Assembly (NCBI RefSeq): GCF_900102185.1
Contig: NZ_LT629690.1
Span: forward strand, 2,294,001 to 2,358,000
From: Terriglobus roseus
GTDB lineage: Bacteria > Acidobacteriota > Terriglobia > Terriglobales > Acidobacteriaceae
Length of the DNA stretch: 64,000 nucleotides
Direction of reading: 5' to 3'
The translations under genes were made by a program, and so were the position numbers. The first letter of the stretch is position 1. Each line of letters begins with the position of its first letter. Shown piece by piece: positions 25,896 through 35,762 of the stretch. Below the pieces are notes generated by a model. It saw only the letters and a list, made by a program, of their open reading frames with translations. It ran no database searches and was not told where the DNA came from.

Positions 25896-27172
25896 TTGCG
25901 CCAACACTTGCGTCATCACCATCGGGATCGAATGTGGCGAAACGCGATCGCGAATGGAACATCTGGCTCTCAGACGCATTCTGCTTCACCTCCTGGTATA
26001 GCTCAGCGCTCGTTAAGGCTCTGCTCAATACCAACGCATCCGTACGCTTCATCACTACCGATGTTGCCGGCGAACCTGCTTACTTCAGGTCGCAGGGAGT
26101 CACACCAAACCCCGGCCCGTTCTCCTCTCACTATGCGAGCAAACTTCCCTCGCCCGCCAGGAGAGCAGCACGACTCCTCTCGGTTATGGCCAACTCTGCA
26201 GCCTTGCGCTGGCAGTTAAAGCATTCCTTAGCAACGCGCCCGGATGTACTGCATTTACAGCAGTTGCCGGCGCTAAACCACGGAATCAACGATGACTTCC
26301 GCACCATCGCGTGCGCCCAAAGCCTCGGCATACCTGTGGTGCACACAGTACATAATCTGCTGCCACACGACAGTGGAGATTCGCTGCGGGCGACCTATGA
26401 GCGCCTCTACACAACCGTAGACCGGCTCATCTGCCACTCGCCTGACGTAGCTGAAAAACTGACGAAACAGTTTGGCGTGAATGCGCACAACATCTCTGTC
26501 ATTCCGCACGGACCTTTATTTGAAGCGCCCATCGAAACAGGCAACGAGCGGTCGTTTGCTCGAACCAGCTTGAATATCGAACACGACCGCCCGGTAGTTC
26601 TCTGGCAAGGCGTGATGGCTCCGTACAAGGGCCTGGATCTATTGCTGCAGGCGTGGGAACGATGCATGTCGAGCTGGCCTGACACTGCCACCAAACCACT
26701 TCTATTGATCGCAGGCACCGGACCAGCATCTGAAGCCGGTCTGGTCAACGCTGCTGCAAAGCAGTTCCCAGAGAGCATTCGCCCGGAGATTCGCTACATC
26801 ACAACGGCGGAACTGCCGCTCTTCTTCCAGGCATCCGACGTTCTGGTCTATCCCTATCGCGCGATCACCACAAGCGGCGCACTTCTCACGGGACTGACCT
26901 ACCGGAAACCCATCATCGCCTCTGATCTGGCGCCATTTCGGCAATTCCTTCGGAATAAAGAAAATGCGCTTCTCGTGCCGCCGGGGGACGTAGCCGCCAT
27001 GACCGAGGCGCTTCATTCACTTTTGCTGGGGATATCCACCGCTGGAGAAGCCAGCTCTATCTACCGCACGCTGGCTGCTGGAGCTGCACAAAATCAGGAG
27101 CTATACACCAGCTGGGACACCATCGCAAAACAGACACTTTCCGTCTATCGGGAACTAGTGCGAAACCAATGA
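25892..27172 (+). CDS. Glycosyltransferase family 4
   Basis: A 426-residue GT-B enzyme with VVHTVHNLLPHD in the first domain, VVLWQGVMAPYKGLDLLLQAW opening the donor domain and LVYPYRAITTSGALLTGL in place of a strict EX7E motif. It is translationally coupled to the preceding GT4. A 138-nt gap follows before the export genes. Confidence 0.83.
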   Translation: MIAPTLASSPSGSNVAKRDREWNIWLSDAFCFTSWYSSALVKALLNTNASVRFITTDVAGEPAYFRSQGVTPNPGPFSSHYASKLPSPARRAARLLSVMANSAALRWQLKHSLATRPDVLHLQQLPALNHGINDDFRTIACAQSLGIPVVHTVHNLLPHDSGDSLRATYERLYTTVDRLICHSPDVAEKLTKQFGVNAHNISVIPHGPLFEAPIETGNERSFARTSLNIEHDRPVVLWQGVMAPYKGLDLLLQAWERCMSSWPDTATKPLLLIAGTGPASEAGLVNAAAKQFPESIRPEIRYITTAELPLFFQASDVLVYPYRAITTSGALLTGLTYRKPIIASDLAPFRQFLRNKENALLVPPGDVAAMTEALHSLLLGISTAGEASSIYRTLAAGAAQNQELYTSWDTIAKQTLSVYRELVRNQ

Positions 27173-27310
27173 AAGGAAGTGTGCAGGGAGTTGCACATCT
27201 TTTTCGTCTACACCCGCCGCACATCACAGGAAAGCCCTGAATTGGCCATATTCACGCTATCGGACTTTGGCTCTACGGTTGCATCTCCCATCGGTGGGAA
27301 GGAAAGGGCT

Positions 27311-27946
27311 ATGGATTCGATGCGGAAAACAATATGGAGCGCACTACGCATACCGCTGCTCCTGCTCTGCACAGTTTGCTGCAGCGGCCAGCAGGCCACG
27401 GCGAATGTGACCAAGTCGGCGGTATCGACCTCAGGACTGCCGGATACTCGTTCTTCAGCAGCAACCACTGCATACACCATCGGAAGCGGTGATGTGTTGA
27501 ACGTGCAGGTATGGAAAGAGAAGGAACTGAGCCAGGTCGTGGTCGTTCGTCCTGACGGCAAGATCTCCCTTCCCCTTTTGGGCGACCTTCCGGTCATCGG
27601 TAAAGAACCAACACAGGTTGAAGAGATGGTTCAGACGCGCCTGCAGTCCATGGTGGTTGAACCGCACGTGACGGTCACAGTTGCTGAGATTCACAGCCGC
27701 ATGGTCTACATCACGGGCGAAGTTGCTCGGCCCGGCGCATACCCACTCAACACTCCCATCACAGTGCTTCAGCTGATCGCACAGGCGGGTGGTCTTACCG
27801 AGTTTGCTTCAAAAAAGAAGATTCAGGTGATCCGCGCAAACAACAAGCGCGATCAACAGCTTCTGAATTACAAGGCCATGACGCAATCCAAGGACGGCCA
27901 CAGCGACGTGACCTTGAATCCCGGTGACACGGTGGTAATCCCATGA
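27311..27946 (+). CDS. Short OPX polysaccharide export protein (Wza-like, no OM helix)
   Basis: A 211-residue periplasmic protein. A signal sequence with hydrophobic core ALRIPLLLLCTVCC precedes a Poly_export (PES) domain (YTIGSGDVLNVQVWKE through VVEPHVTVTVAEIH), one SLBB domain (VYITGEVARPGAYPL) and the ending LNPGDTVVIP. It stops there: the C-terminal amphipathic helix that forms the outer-membrane pore of E. coli Wza is absent. ATG 27311 has AAGGAAAGG upstream. The next gene, a barrel candidate, starts by ATGA overlap, which suggests a two-part export channel (inference). Confidence 0.88.
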   Translation: MDSMRKTIWSALRIPLLLLCTVCCSGQQATANVTKSAVSTSGLPDTRSSAATTAYTIGSGDVLNVQVWKEKELSQVVVVRPDGKISLPLLGDLPVIGKEPTQVEEMVQTRLQSMVVEPHVTVTVAEIHSRMVYITGEVARPGAYPLNTPITVLQLIAQAGGLTEFASKKKIQVIRANNKRDQQLLNYKAMTQSKDGHSDVTLNPGDTVVIP

Positions 27947-29229
27947 TCACTTCAAAGTACATCCTTCTTGCAACGAGCGCGCTGCTCTGCACTCCTCTCT
28001 CGCTGTTGGGACAGGCTACTGGTCAGTCTGCAACCACCAGCGGTACACAGGTGGAGTCGCAGGAATTGAAGCCATCATGGATCAGCTCCAACGTCGCCAT
28101 GGGTGAACGTTCCGATCTGAATCTTGGTGTGTCCGGCAGCTATGGACACGATTCAGCTGTGAACAACATCCCTGGCGTCTCGTCGCAATTCACTAGCCTT
28201 CAGGGAACACTCGGTATGGCTTCCAGAAGCCGTACGAGTTACTTTTCGCTGCGCCATGACGCCACATTCCAGTTGTTTCCCGGCAGCGGCCTTGATATGC
28301 AGCAGTATCAGTGGACAACGCTGAATGTGACCCACTCGCCTTCACGCAGAACCACGTGGGGAGTGAATGCTGCAAACGGCTACGGTGCCGACGCCGCGCG
28401 GGCAAGCAGCTCTTTGAGCCTCGCTTCCGTAAACACAACAGCGATTGATAACAACAGTGTTCTTGCCGGCGTTATCTCCGGAAACACTCTGCGCCAATAT
28501 GTATCGGGAATTGTTGATCACCAGACGTCAGAGACTTCGGCTATTTCTCTCGGTGCCAACTTAGGCTTTCAGAACTTCCTGGGCGCCGCTCCGTCCACAC
28601 GTCAGTATGACGTGACGGGTTCCGTTCGCAAGTATCTCAGCGAAGCCTTCCTGGTCGGTGTGCGCGCAGACGGCGTGCAGCAATACTACGGCAACGGAAG
28701 CTGCACAACGTCGACGGTTCTGGGATTTGCGACGTTGCAACTGACGAACTCCATCAAACTCGACGGTGGCGCGGGCCCTGCCTTTGGAGCGTCGCAGTGC
28801 ACAGGCAGCTATCAATACCAGGTGGTGCTATCGGCAGAGGGCTATCGCGGCCGTCGCGCTTACGTTGGCACCAGCCGTAAGCGTGGCAATGGAGACGTCG
28901 CTGGCTCCCTCTGGGAGACGTCCGCATTCGGTGGCATGCAGATCGGCCGTCCGCGGCAATTCACTGCTGCCTTGAATGGCGGATACACCAGCTATCACAG
29001 CGGAGTGGTAACAGCTCAGAACAACGATCTGAGTGGTTACTTCATCTCTGTCGAACTTCATCGCCCCATTTCAAACAATGCGGAATGGACATTCACTGCA
29101 CGTCACTTTGAGCGCTCAGCAGCAAGCACCGTTCCTGTAGGCGCAACTCCCGTTGCAGACCTTTCACGCACGGTCTTCTTCGTGGCCTTTAACTGGAACA
29201 AACAAAATGGAGGACGCTATGGCCGATGA
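27943..29229 (+). CDS. Outer-membrane beta-barrel protein, OPX partner candidate
   Basis: 428 residues with a Sec signal peptide (YILLATSALLCTPLSLLGQ) and a long series of short alternating beta strands ending in aromatic-rich strands (RTVFFVAFNWNKQ). No plug, periplasmic repeat or enzyme motif is seen. Size and context match the barrel partners proposed for short OPX proteins in myxobacteria (Wzp type). It overlaps the GNVR gene by 11 nt. The family name is not certain from sequence alone. Confidence 0.65.
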   Translation: MITSKYILLATSALLCTPLSLLGQATGQSATTSGTQVESQELKPSWISSNVAMGERSDLNLGVSGSYGHDSAVNNIPGVSSQFTSLQGTLGMASRSRTSYFSLRHDATFQLFPGSGLDMQQYQWTTLNVTHSPSRRTTWGVNAANGYGADAARASSSLSLASVNTTAIDNNSVLAGVISGNTLRQYVSGIVDHQTSETSAISLGANLGFQNFLGAAPSTRQYDVTGSVRKYLSEAFLVGVRADGVQQYYGNGSCTTSTVLGFATLQLTNSIKLDGGAGPAFGASQCTGSYQYQVVLSAEGYRGRRAYVGTSRKRGNGDVAGSLWETSAFGGMQIGRPRQFTAALNGGYTSYHSGVVTAQNNDLSGYFISVELHRPISNNAEWTFTARHFERSAASTVPVGATPVADLSRTVFFVAFNWNKQNGGRYGR

Positions 29230-30706
29230 GCGCAAAGCATCACCACTCGCTGCGGTTTATACGCTACTGAGTGCGATTCGTTATCGCTATCGACTCATCA
29301 TCTTCGTCGCCGTCGTGGTATTGGCAGCGGGATTGACCTATGTGATGAGCATGCCCGATGTCTACCAATCTTCAACACAGATCCTGGTAAATCCTCAGCG
29401 TGTTTCAGATAAGTACGTGAACAGCATTGCAACCATGGATGCCAGTGAACGCCTGAATACTTTGAGCCAGCAGATTCTTAGCTCGTCGCGCTTGGAAACC
29501 ATCATGGACGAACTTCACCTCTTCTCCAATCTGCGAGATAAGGTGAGCCGTGATGAGCTGATCGCGCGGATGCGGAAGAACATCGGCATCGAGTTGAAGC
29601 ATAACTCGGAAGGTCTGAGCGCATTCACGCTCAGCTATACCGGCGATTCCGCACAGGAAGTAGCAACTGTTGCCAACCGTCTTGCTGCATCCTTCATCTC
29701 GTGGAACCTGCACGATCGCGAGCAGGAAGCAAAAGCTACCACAACCTTCCTCGCGAATGAATTAACGACGACAAAGTCGCAGCTAGACGATCTCGAAGAG
29801 CAGCTGCGTAGCTACAAGATGAAGCACCTTGGCGAGCTGCCGGATCAGCTCGATGCAAACATGCAGACGCTATCGCGCCTGCAAGTGGAGCTTCAAGCGA
29901 ATACAGAAGCGCAGAGCCGCCTGGATCATGAGGCGCTCCTCACCTCCTCTTTGCCGGACACAAGCTCGCAGCGCACTGCTGCCCCGGTTACCTCTTCATC
30001 GATGCGGCAGAAGCTTACAGCGGATAGGTACGCAGCGCAGACGGACCTGGCTGAACTGCACAAACACTACACGGATAGCTTTCCCGATGTAGGCCGCAAG
30101 GAAGCTGAAATCCGCGCTTTGGACGCGCAAATCGCTGCGCTGCCAGCCGATTCCACCCCCGCTGCTTCGGCAACCGCCGATTCAGCGACCAGCACCAATC
30201 CTCGGCTGCAGCTGATCCATCGCGACCGCAACCGGCTGCAGGACGAACAGCGCAAGATTCAGAGCTCCATCGGCCGTTATCAGTCCAGGATTGATTCTGC
30301 GCCGGTGCACGAACAAGAGATCTCGCAGCTTCTTCGTGACTACGGTACGGCCCGCGATCACTATCGGTCACTGCTGGAGAAAACCTACTCCGCACAGATG
30401 GCTGCGCAGCTCGAGCAGGAACAGCAGAGCGGAAACTTCACCATGCTGGACCAGGCACGTGTTCCCGATGCTCCTATCGGACCGAAGCGAGTTCCCTTGT
30501 TTCTGGGTGCCTTCTTCTTCGCGATCGCTGCGGGAATCGGAGTCGCGCTCCTCGCTGAAACTCTCGATAACACTGTGAAGTCAGAAAACGAACTGCGGGA
30601 TTGTCTGCCTGAGATTCCGTTGCTTGGAACAACACCAGGAATGAAGAACGTTCCTATGATCCGCAGGGGCCTTCCACAATCGCGCTTTCTGCTGGGAGGT
30701 CAATAA
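29219..30706 (+). CDS. Chain-length determinant protein, GumC/Wzz type with GNVR domain
   Basis: A 495-residue polysaccharide co-polymerase. A Wzz domain with the first membrane helix (YRLIIFVAVVVLAAGLTYVMS) is followed by a long periplasmic coiled coil (about 170-420) and a GNVR-like region with VPDAPIGPKRVPLF before the second helix (LGAFFFAIAAGIGVALLAETL). There is no C-terminal kinase; the kinase is the next gene. ATG 29219 has GGAGG 5 nt upstream. Confidence 0.88.
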   Translation: MADERKASPLAAVYTLLSAIRYRYRLIIFVAVVVLAAGLTYVMSMPDVYQSSTQILVNPQRVSDKYVNSIATMDASERLNTLSQQILSSSRLETIMDELHLFSNLRDKVSRDELIARMRKNIGIELKHNSEGLSAFTLSYTGDSAQEVATVANRLAASFISWNLHDREQEAKATTTFLANELTTTKSQLDDLEEQLRSYKMKHLGELPDQLDANMQTLSRLQVELQANTEAQSRLDHEALLTSSLPDTSSQRTAAPVTSSSMRQKLTADRYAAQTDLAELHKHYTDSFPDVGRKEAEIRALDAQIAALPADSTPAASATADSATSTNPRLQLIHRDRNRLQDEQRKIQSSIGRYQSRIDSAPVHEQEISQLLRDYGTARDHYRSLLEKTYSAQMAAQLEQEQQSGNFTMLDQARVPDAPIGPKRVPLFLGAFFFAIAAGIGVALLAETLDNTVKSENELRDCLPEIPLLGTTPGMKNVPMIRRGLPQSRFLLGGQ

Positions 30707-31507
30707 ATGATTTCGCTTTCCCTCAAGCATGAATCCGTGACGCACACACGTCGCGAATTGAAGTTAATCGACGATGCAGAGATTGCTCAGCTAGCGCAAG
30801 AGTATATCCACGTCGATGACGAAGAATATCTGGATAGTGTTCCCCTGTTGGAGGGTGACGGAGTCGACAGCACGCAGGAGTATTCCGTATTCCACGTCGA
30901 TCCATACGGCGCAGCCGCAGAGCAGTTTCGTCTGATGCAGCGCCGCCTCAGCAACCTGCGTCCTGCAGGCGGAAGCGTATTACTTACCAGTCCTGGCATC
31001 GGAGATGGCAAGACCACAAACGCAAACAATCTTGCGTGGGCACTTGCTGAAGCGGGACACAGCACACTGCTGCTGGAGCTCGACCTTCGCCGCCCTGGCT
31101 TGCATCGTTACTTACCAGAAAATCCCCCGCACGATCTGAACGATGTCTTGCTGGGCGACATATCGGCACATACCGCGGTGCGGCGCTTACATGAACTCCC
31201 TCTGTTCTATCTGGGAGTGAACAAGCCCGCGGCGCGCCCCATTCGTCTCCTCCGTGCCAAGAAGCTCAACGAATTAATTCGTTGGGCAAATCAGACTTTC
31301 TCTTGGGTAGTCATTGATGGCCCGCCAGTCGTCGGCGTGTCAGACGTGGAAGAGATCCTGCCCAAAGTAGATCTCGCGCTGATGGTTGTGCGCGAGCGTG
31401 GAACACCGCGAGCCATGTTAGAACGTGCCGCGGAACGAATGGGCGAACGCCTGAACTTTGTTATTTACAACGATGCACTGCTGTCAGATTCATACGGACA
31501 AAAGTAA
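30707..31507 (+). CDS. BY-kinase/CpsD-CapB-like ATPase
   Basis: A 266-residue P-loop tyrosine-kinase-like protein. Residues 1-65 are an acidic extension. Walker A is SPGIGDGKTTNANNLAWAL, Walker A' is LLLELDLRRPGLHRY and Walker B is WVVIDGPPVVG. The Tyr cluster at the C-terminus is minimal: only two Tyr in the last 15 residues. It is likely to act with the GNVR protein encoded just upstream (stop and start abut) and to be the target of the PHP phosphatase at 4191-5009. Confidence 0.85.
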   Translation: MISLSLKHESVTHTRRELKLIDDAEIAQLAQEYIHVDDEEYLDSVPLLEGDGVDSTQEYSVFHVDPYGAAAEQFRLMQRRLSNLRPAGGSVLLTSPGIGDGKTTNANNLAWALAEAGHSTLLLELDLRRPGLHRYLPENPPHDLNDVLLGDISAHTAVRRLHELPLFYLGVNKPAARPIRLLRAKKLNELIRWANQTFSWVVIDGPPVVGVSDVEEILPKVDLALMVVRERGTPRAMLERAAERMGERLNFVIYNDALLSDSYGQK

Positions 31508-31542
31508 TAGCTGAATCAATTCTGTTACGCAAGGAAACCTAT

Positions 31543-34500
31543 ATGAACCTTCCTAGAAGTATTCGAAATTTTTACTTCGTGCTTGTTAGCAGCCTGCTGC
31601 TAATGGGCATCTGTCTTCTACCTCAGTCTGCGTTGGCTCAGAGCCAGGATCTGACAGTTGTCGTCCTGGTGAATTCTGCGAACACCACCGGATACAACAC
31701 CAACAGCACAGCTCCGGGTACCTACCAGATGGGTCCGGAGAGATACCTCGTTCACCTTCAGGTACCTTACAAAGTCGTCGACGTTAGCACGACAGCTGCG
31801 ATGGACCTCTCGTCTTCGCAGCTCATCATCGCTGGACATAACGGACTGAACCCGAGCGTTGCATGGCAGAACGCAATTGTTGCCGCAGTTGCCAACGGCA
31901 CGGGCTTCATGAACCTTGATAGCGACACTGGTATCGGCACACAGAGCCATATTCAGACCATGTTCCACGCTACTGGTGCAACGCTGGGTCAAGCTCAGAC
32001 CAGCATCACCATTCCGGCGGCAGTGCAGGTGGGTGGCGCTCAGGCCCACTACATCGCTGCATTGCAACGGCATTGGCTGAATGACCCTGCTGGCGACATC
32101 ACGTATAACTACCACGGCAACGGTGTCACCACGATCGCGTCCAACGCGACACTCTTGACCGGTGCAACTGGAACCGTTGTTGCGGAACTCGGAACGGATC
32201 CGCTGATCCTCACATCGACCTATGGCCGCGGAAGACTCGTAGACTTTACCACCTACGACTACCTGCACGCCGACCGATTCGGATTTGTGGAGGGCGTCGA
32301 TGATTTGTTCTGGCGCAGCATCGTTTGGGCAGCTCGTAAACCCTTCGTGTTGCGCGGCTATCCGCGCATCGCTGCCATTCAGATGGATGACAACGAGGTC
32401 GGTGTTATGTCTCGCGTTCCCGATATGTGGAACACGAGCCTGACAGGCACGGTTGCATCGGATGGCACGGGCGGCCCATGGATGCCCCAGCTCAATCTGC
32501 AGGTTAGCTCCGTTGCAACTGGAGACACCGACCGCGCGCCGATGATCACCGCCATCAACGCAAACAACCTTCATGCATCGATTCACGGCTTGGACTATGG
32601 CTCCGGTGGCGACATGTACTGGAACCTGACCGTCCCGACCACGGACGCGCAGTGGCAGGCGAACGTAGCATCTGCTCTCAGCTGGAAGGCTGGTTCGGGT
32701 GGAACGGATACCTTCCCGAAGTTGAGCCGCTCCATGGTTGCGCACTACTGGGATATCTCGGATAACACAGGCTATGAAATGTACAACAGCCTGAACATCC
32801 GTTACATCACCTCTCCGCAAGCCGCAGGCACATATTACTTTGACTATCCGAAGACGGTAGCGGGACGAACCCCACTCGGGCCATTCCGCATCTACGAACA
32901 GCCTCCCGTATATCCGGTCGATTACGACGAAACATTTCCTTTCTTCTACGCCGATGATGTCGTAGTTCACAGCGTTGCTGGAAAACCTGCACAGACCTTT
33001 TTCGGTTTTGCCACGCAGGTTGGACAAATGGCAGGACGCTTCACGCGACCAGACGCACTGTGGCCGAGCTCGACCAATAACTACACCGTTGCTGAGAGCT
33101 TGAATCAATGGGAGTACTACATGTGGCATTTCTGGTCGGGCATGGAGCCTGTTCAGATCTACACACATGACGGCAACAACCTTGATCAATCAACGGTCGC
33201 TGATCGTCAGAGCTTCATCACGCAGCTCTCCGCATGGTTCAAGACCAACAAGGGCACCCATCAGTTCATGGATGGCATGGGTGACTACCTCCGTGCACGT
33301 AACCACTCCCTGTTGAAGAGCGGTACGGTTACACCGTCCACCATCAGCCTCACCTTCACCGGTGCGGCTACGGATGCAGACGGAAACCTCATCCCCACGA
33401 AGACCTATGTCTTCTATGGCGATGACGAAGGAACACTCCTTTCTGTTCCCGGCTTCAGCAACGGTGGCACGTATTCCTTCACCAACGCGGCACCGCCGAC
33501 CATGCAGGTATCACCGGAATCGTTGAGCTTCTCAACGACCGTTGGTAGCTCTCCTGCTTCGAAGACTGTCGCCGTGACCAACCTGGGTTCGGGAACCTAC
33601 ACCTGGACCGCAACCAGCAACGCATCGTGGCTCACCACCACACCGACCAGCGGCACCTCGGGTGCAACTGTCACGGTTAAGGTGAACAGCAACAGCCTGG
33701 CAGCGGGCACGTATACCGGCACGATCACCGTCAGCTCCACGACAGCCGCTTACAGCCCCTACACCGTAACCGTAACTCTGACGGTCATTCCGACCACTGC
33801 CTCGCTGGTAGGAAGCCCAACTTCGCTCGCCTTCACGCAGCAGGTTGGTACGACGACCGCATCGGCAGCACAGACCGTATCCATCACCAACCCAAGCACC
33901 ACGAATGTGAATTGGACTGCCACCTCGAGCGCGTCATGGTTGACCGTGACACCTGCAAGCGGTGGTACGCCTGGAACGGTCAGCGCTACTGTCAAGGCTG
34001 GTTCGCTCACGGCGGGCAGCTACAGCGGCACGATCACCATCAAGTCGACGTCGCCTGCGCTGACCCTCCTGATCCCGGTCACATTCACGGTCACGGCTGC
34101 TCCGGTCACTATCTCCACCTCTAACCTGAACTCGTGGACGATCTCGCCCCTCGGCGGTCTCTCCAACTGGTCCAGCAACGGCTCTGCTCTCAGCTACAAC
34201 GGAGCCGGCGTAGCGCCCATCTATTCGGGCAGCGCAAACTGGACTGACTACGACCTGTCCGTCAGCATGACGATGCCGGTCTCAAACTACCCGGGTGGTT
34301 TCCGCGGTCGCGTAAACCCAGTTGATGGATCGGGCTATGCAGTATGGTTCTATCCTTCTGACCACACCGTAAATCTGTACAAGGTAGTGAACTGGAACAT
34401 CTCGAATGGGTTCACGCTCATCGGCACCTACAACTCGTTGATCTTCGATGCAAGCGCACATACCTATCTCCTCTCGATGCACGGCAGCACAATCACGGTA

Positions 34501-35748
34501 TCGCGAGACGGTGTACAGTTGATCACCGCGAACGATTCCACCTACACCTCTGGTCTCGTAGCACTGGATCCTTCTAACCAGGTTGTCTCTTACAACTCGG
34601 TGGTTGTCTCCAATGCAAGCAGCCTGGCAGCAACGTTGACGGCATCGCCCACATCGTTGACCTTCAGCGCTGTACCGGGTGCAACCGCAGCAGCACAGAA
34701 CGTTAGCCTCTCGTCCACGTCCAGCCTGTCATGGACCGCGTCAACCAACGCGGCATGGCTGACGGCGGCACCGGTGTCGGGAACCTCCACGCCGGCAACA
34801 GTAGCAGTCACCGCCAGCGCTGCAAGCCTGAGCGCCGGAACGTACACGGGAACTCTGACACTGACACCATCAACAGGTAGTGTGGTGCAGATTCCCGTAA
34901 CGTTGTCGGTCACGGCTTCACCGAGCGCGGTCATCAACGCTGTTCCTTCCGCTGTCTATATGTTCAGCCCGGTTGGATCGTCGCCCACTGCCGCATCGGT
35001 ATCCGTTCAAAACTCGGGTACCGGAGCACTGCCGTGGACTGCTACCAGCAATGTCTCCTGGCTCACGCCCTCACCTGCTTCTTCAGCAGCTGCTGGAACG
35101 TTGACTCTGACGCCATCCACCGCGGCTCTCGCAGTGGGAACAGTCATGGGCAACATCACCCTGAGCTCCACCAACGCCACTGCGGCTGTCACGGTTCCTG
35201 TGACACTCAACATTGGCAACCTGTTGTTCCAGGATCAGTTCGCTTCCGGCTCGTCGCAGTGGACAGCGTCGCCGCTCGGCATGGCTTCAAACTGGAGCGT
35301 GTCGAACGGATCCTTCAACTACAACGGAAACGGCCACACGCAGATGTACGCGGGTAGCCAGAGCTGGACGGATTACACGGTATCGGCTGACGTCAAACTC
35401 ACCAATACTTCCAACTATCCGGGCGGCATCCGCGGTCGCGTCAACCTCACATCGGGCGCAGCCTACGCAGTCTGGCTCTACCCGGGTGACAACACGATCA
35501 AGCTCCTGCGTTCCACTGCATGGGCCATCGACTCCCCAGGACTGGCAGTTGTGGGGCAGTCACCCACGATGCTGCTCGACACCAATAAGCACACAATCCG
35601 CATGCAGTTCGTTGGCAGTCAGATCCGGGTCTACTACGACAACACTCTGATCATCTCGGCAACGGACACCACCTTGACTTCGGGCGCTATCGCACTCGAT
35701 GTCTCCTCGCAACCCATCTCCTTCAGCAATGTAGTTGTTCAACAGTAA
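31543..35748 (+). CDS. Large secreted protein with deacetylase-like, BACON and lectin-like domains
   Basis: 1,401 residues with a Sec signal peptide (about 1-33, LLLMGICLLPQSALAQS). Residues 35-640 form a catalytic-looking region with AAIQMDDNEVG (about 276-286), NNLHASIHGLDYG and SMVAHYWDIS; paired Asp and His blocks recall polysaccharide deacetylases of the Agd3 type, but this is tentative. Then come BACON-like domains at about 650-750, 753-850, 1025-1125 and 1127-1222 (WLTTTPTSG, WLTVTPASGG). Two related concanavalin-like domains lie at about 855-1020 and 1225-1400 (NYPGGFRGRV, NYPGGIRGRV). It may modify or bind the exported EPS. Confidence 0.7.
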   Translation: MNLPRSIRNFYFVLVSSLLLMGICLLPQSALAQSQDLTVVVLVNSANTTGYNTNSTAPGTYQMGPERYLVHLQVPYKVVDVSTTAAMDLSSSQLIIAGHNGLNPSVAWQNAIVAAVANGTGFMNLDSDTGIGTQSHIQTMFHATGATLGQAQTSITIPAAVQVGGAQAHYIAALQRHWLNDPAGDITYNYHGNGVTTIASNATLLTGATGTVVAELGTDPLILTSTYGRGRLVDFTTYDYLHADRFGFVEGVDDLFWRSIVWAARKPFVLRGYPRIAAIQMDDNEVGVMSRVPDMWNTSLTGTVASDGTGGPWMPQLNLQVSSVATGDTDRAPMITAINANNLHASIHGLDYGSGGDMYWNLTVPTTDAQWQANVASALSWKAGSGGTDTFPKLSRSMVAHYWDISDNTGYEMYNSLNIRYITSPQAAGTYYFDYPKTVAGRTPLGPFRIYEQPPVYPVDYDETFPFFYADDVVVHSVAGKPAQTFFGFATQVGQMAGRFTRPDALWPSSTNNYTVAESLNQWEYYMWHFWSGMEPVQIYTHDGNNLDQSTVADRQSFITQLSAWFKTNKGTHQFMDGMGDYLRARNHSLLKSGTVTPSTISLTFTGAATDADGNLIPTKTYVFYGDDEGTLLSVPGFSNGGTYSFTNAAPPTMQVSPESLSFSTTVGSSPASKTVAVTNLGSGTYTWTATSNASWLTTTPTSGTSGATVTVKVNSNSLAAGTYTGTITVSSTTAAYSPYTVTVTLTVIPTTASLVGSPTSLAFTQQVGTTTASAAQTVSITNPSTTNVNWTATSSASWLTVTPASGGTPGTVSATVKAGSLTAGSYSGTITIKSTSPALTLLIPVTFTVTAAPVTISTSNLNSWTISPLGGLSNWSSNGSALSYNGAGVAPIYSGSANWTDYDLSVSMTMPVSNYPGGFRGRVNPVDGSGYAVWFYPSDHTVNLYKVVNWNISNGFTLIGTYNSLIFDASAHTYLLSMHGSTITVSRDGVQLITANDSTYTSGLVALDPSNQVVSYNSVVVSNASSLAATLTASPTSLTFSAVPGATAAAQNVSLSSTSSLSWTASTNAAWLTAAPVSGTSTPATVAVTASAASLSAGTYTGTLTLTPSTGSVVQIPVTLSVTASPSAVINAVPSAVYMFSPVGSSPTAASVSVQNSGTGALPWTATSNVSWLTPSPASSAAAGTLTLTPSTAALAVGTVMGNITLSSTNATAAVTVPVTLNIGNLLFQDQFASGSSQWTASPLGMASNWSVSNGSFNYNGNGHTQMYAGSQSWTDYTVSADVKLTNTSNYPGGIRGRVNLTSGAAYAVWLYPGDNTIKLLRSTAWAIDSPGLAVVGQSPTMLLDTNKHTIRMQFVGSQIRVYYDNTLIISATDTTLTSGAIALDVSSQPISFSNVVVQQ

Positions 35749-35762
35749 GGGTCCCTAGAACA

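Noticed and set aside
27180-27202. TGTGCA/TGCACA hairpin followed by five T between GT4 and the OPX gene
   Set aside because: A 6-bp stem with 6-nt loop is too weak to call a terminator; it would split the operon, but I cannot decide.
27179-27310. N-terminal extension of the OPX protein from 27179
   Set aside because: The extra 44 residues are not signal-like; ATG 27311 has a strong ribosome site and precedes a signal sequence.
31618-33189. 523-codon open frame on the minus strand inside the 1,401-residue protein gene
   Set aside because: A shadow of a high-GC gene with no recognisable domain; the plus strand has signal peptide and domains.
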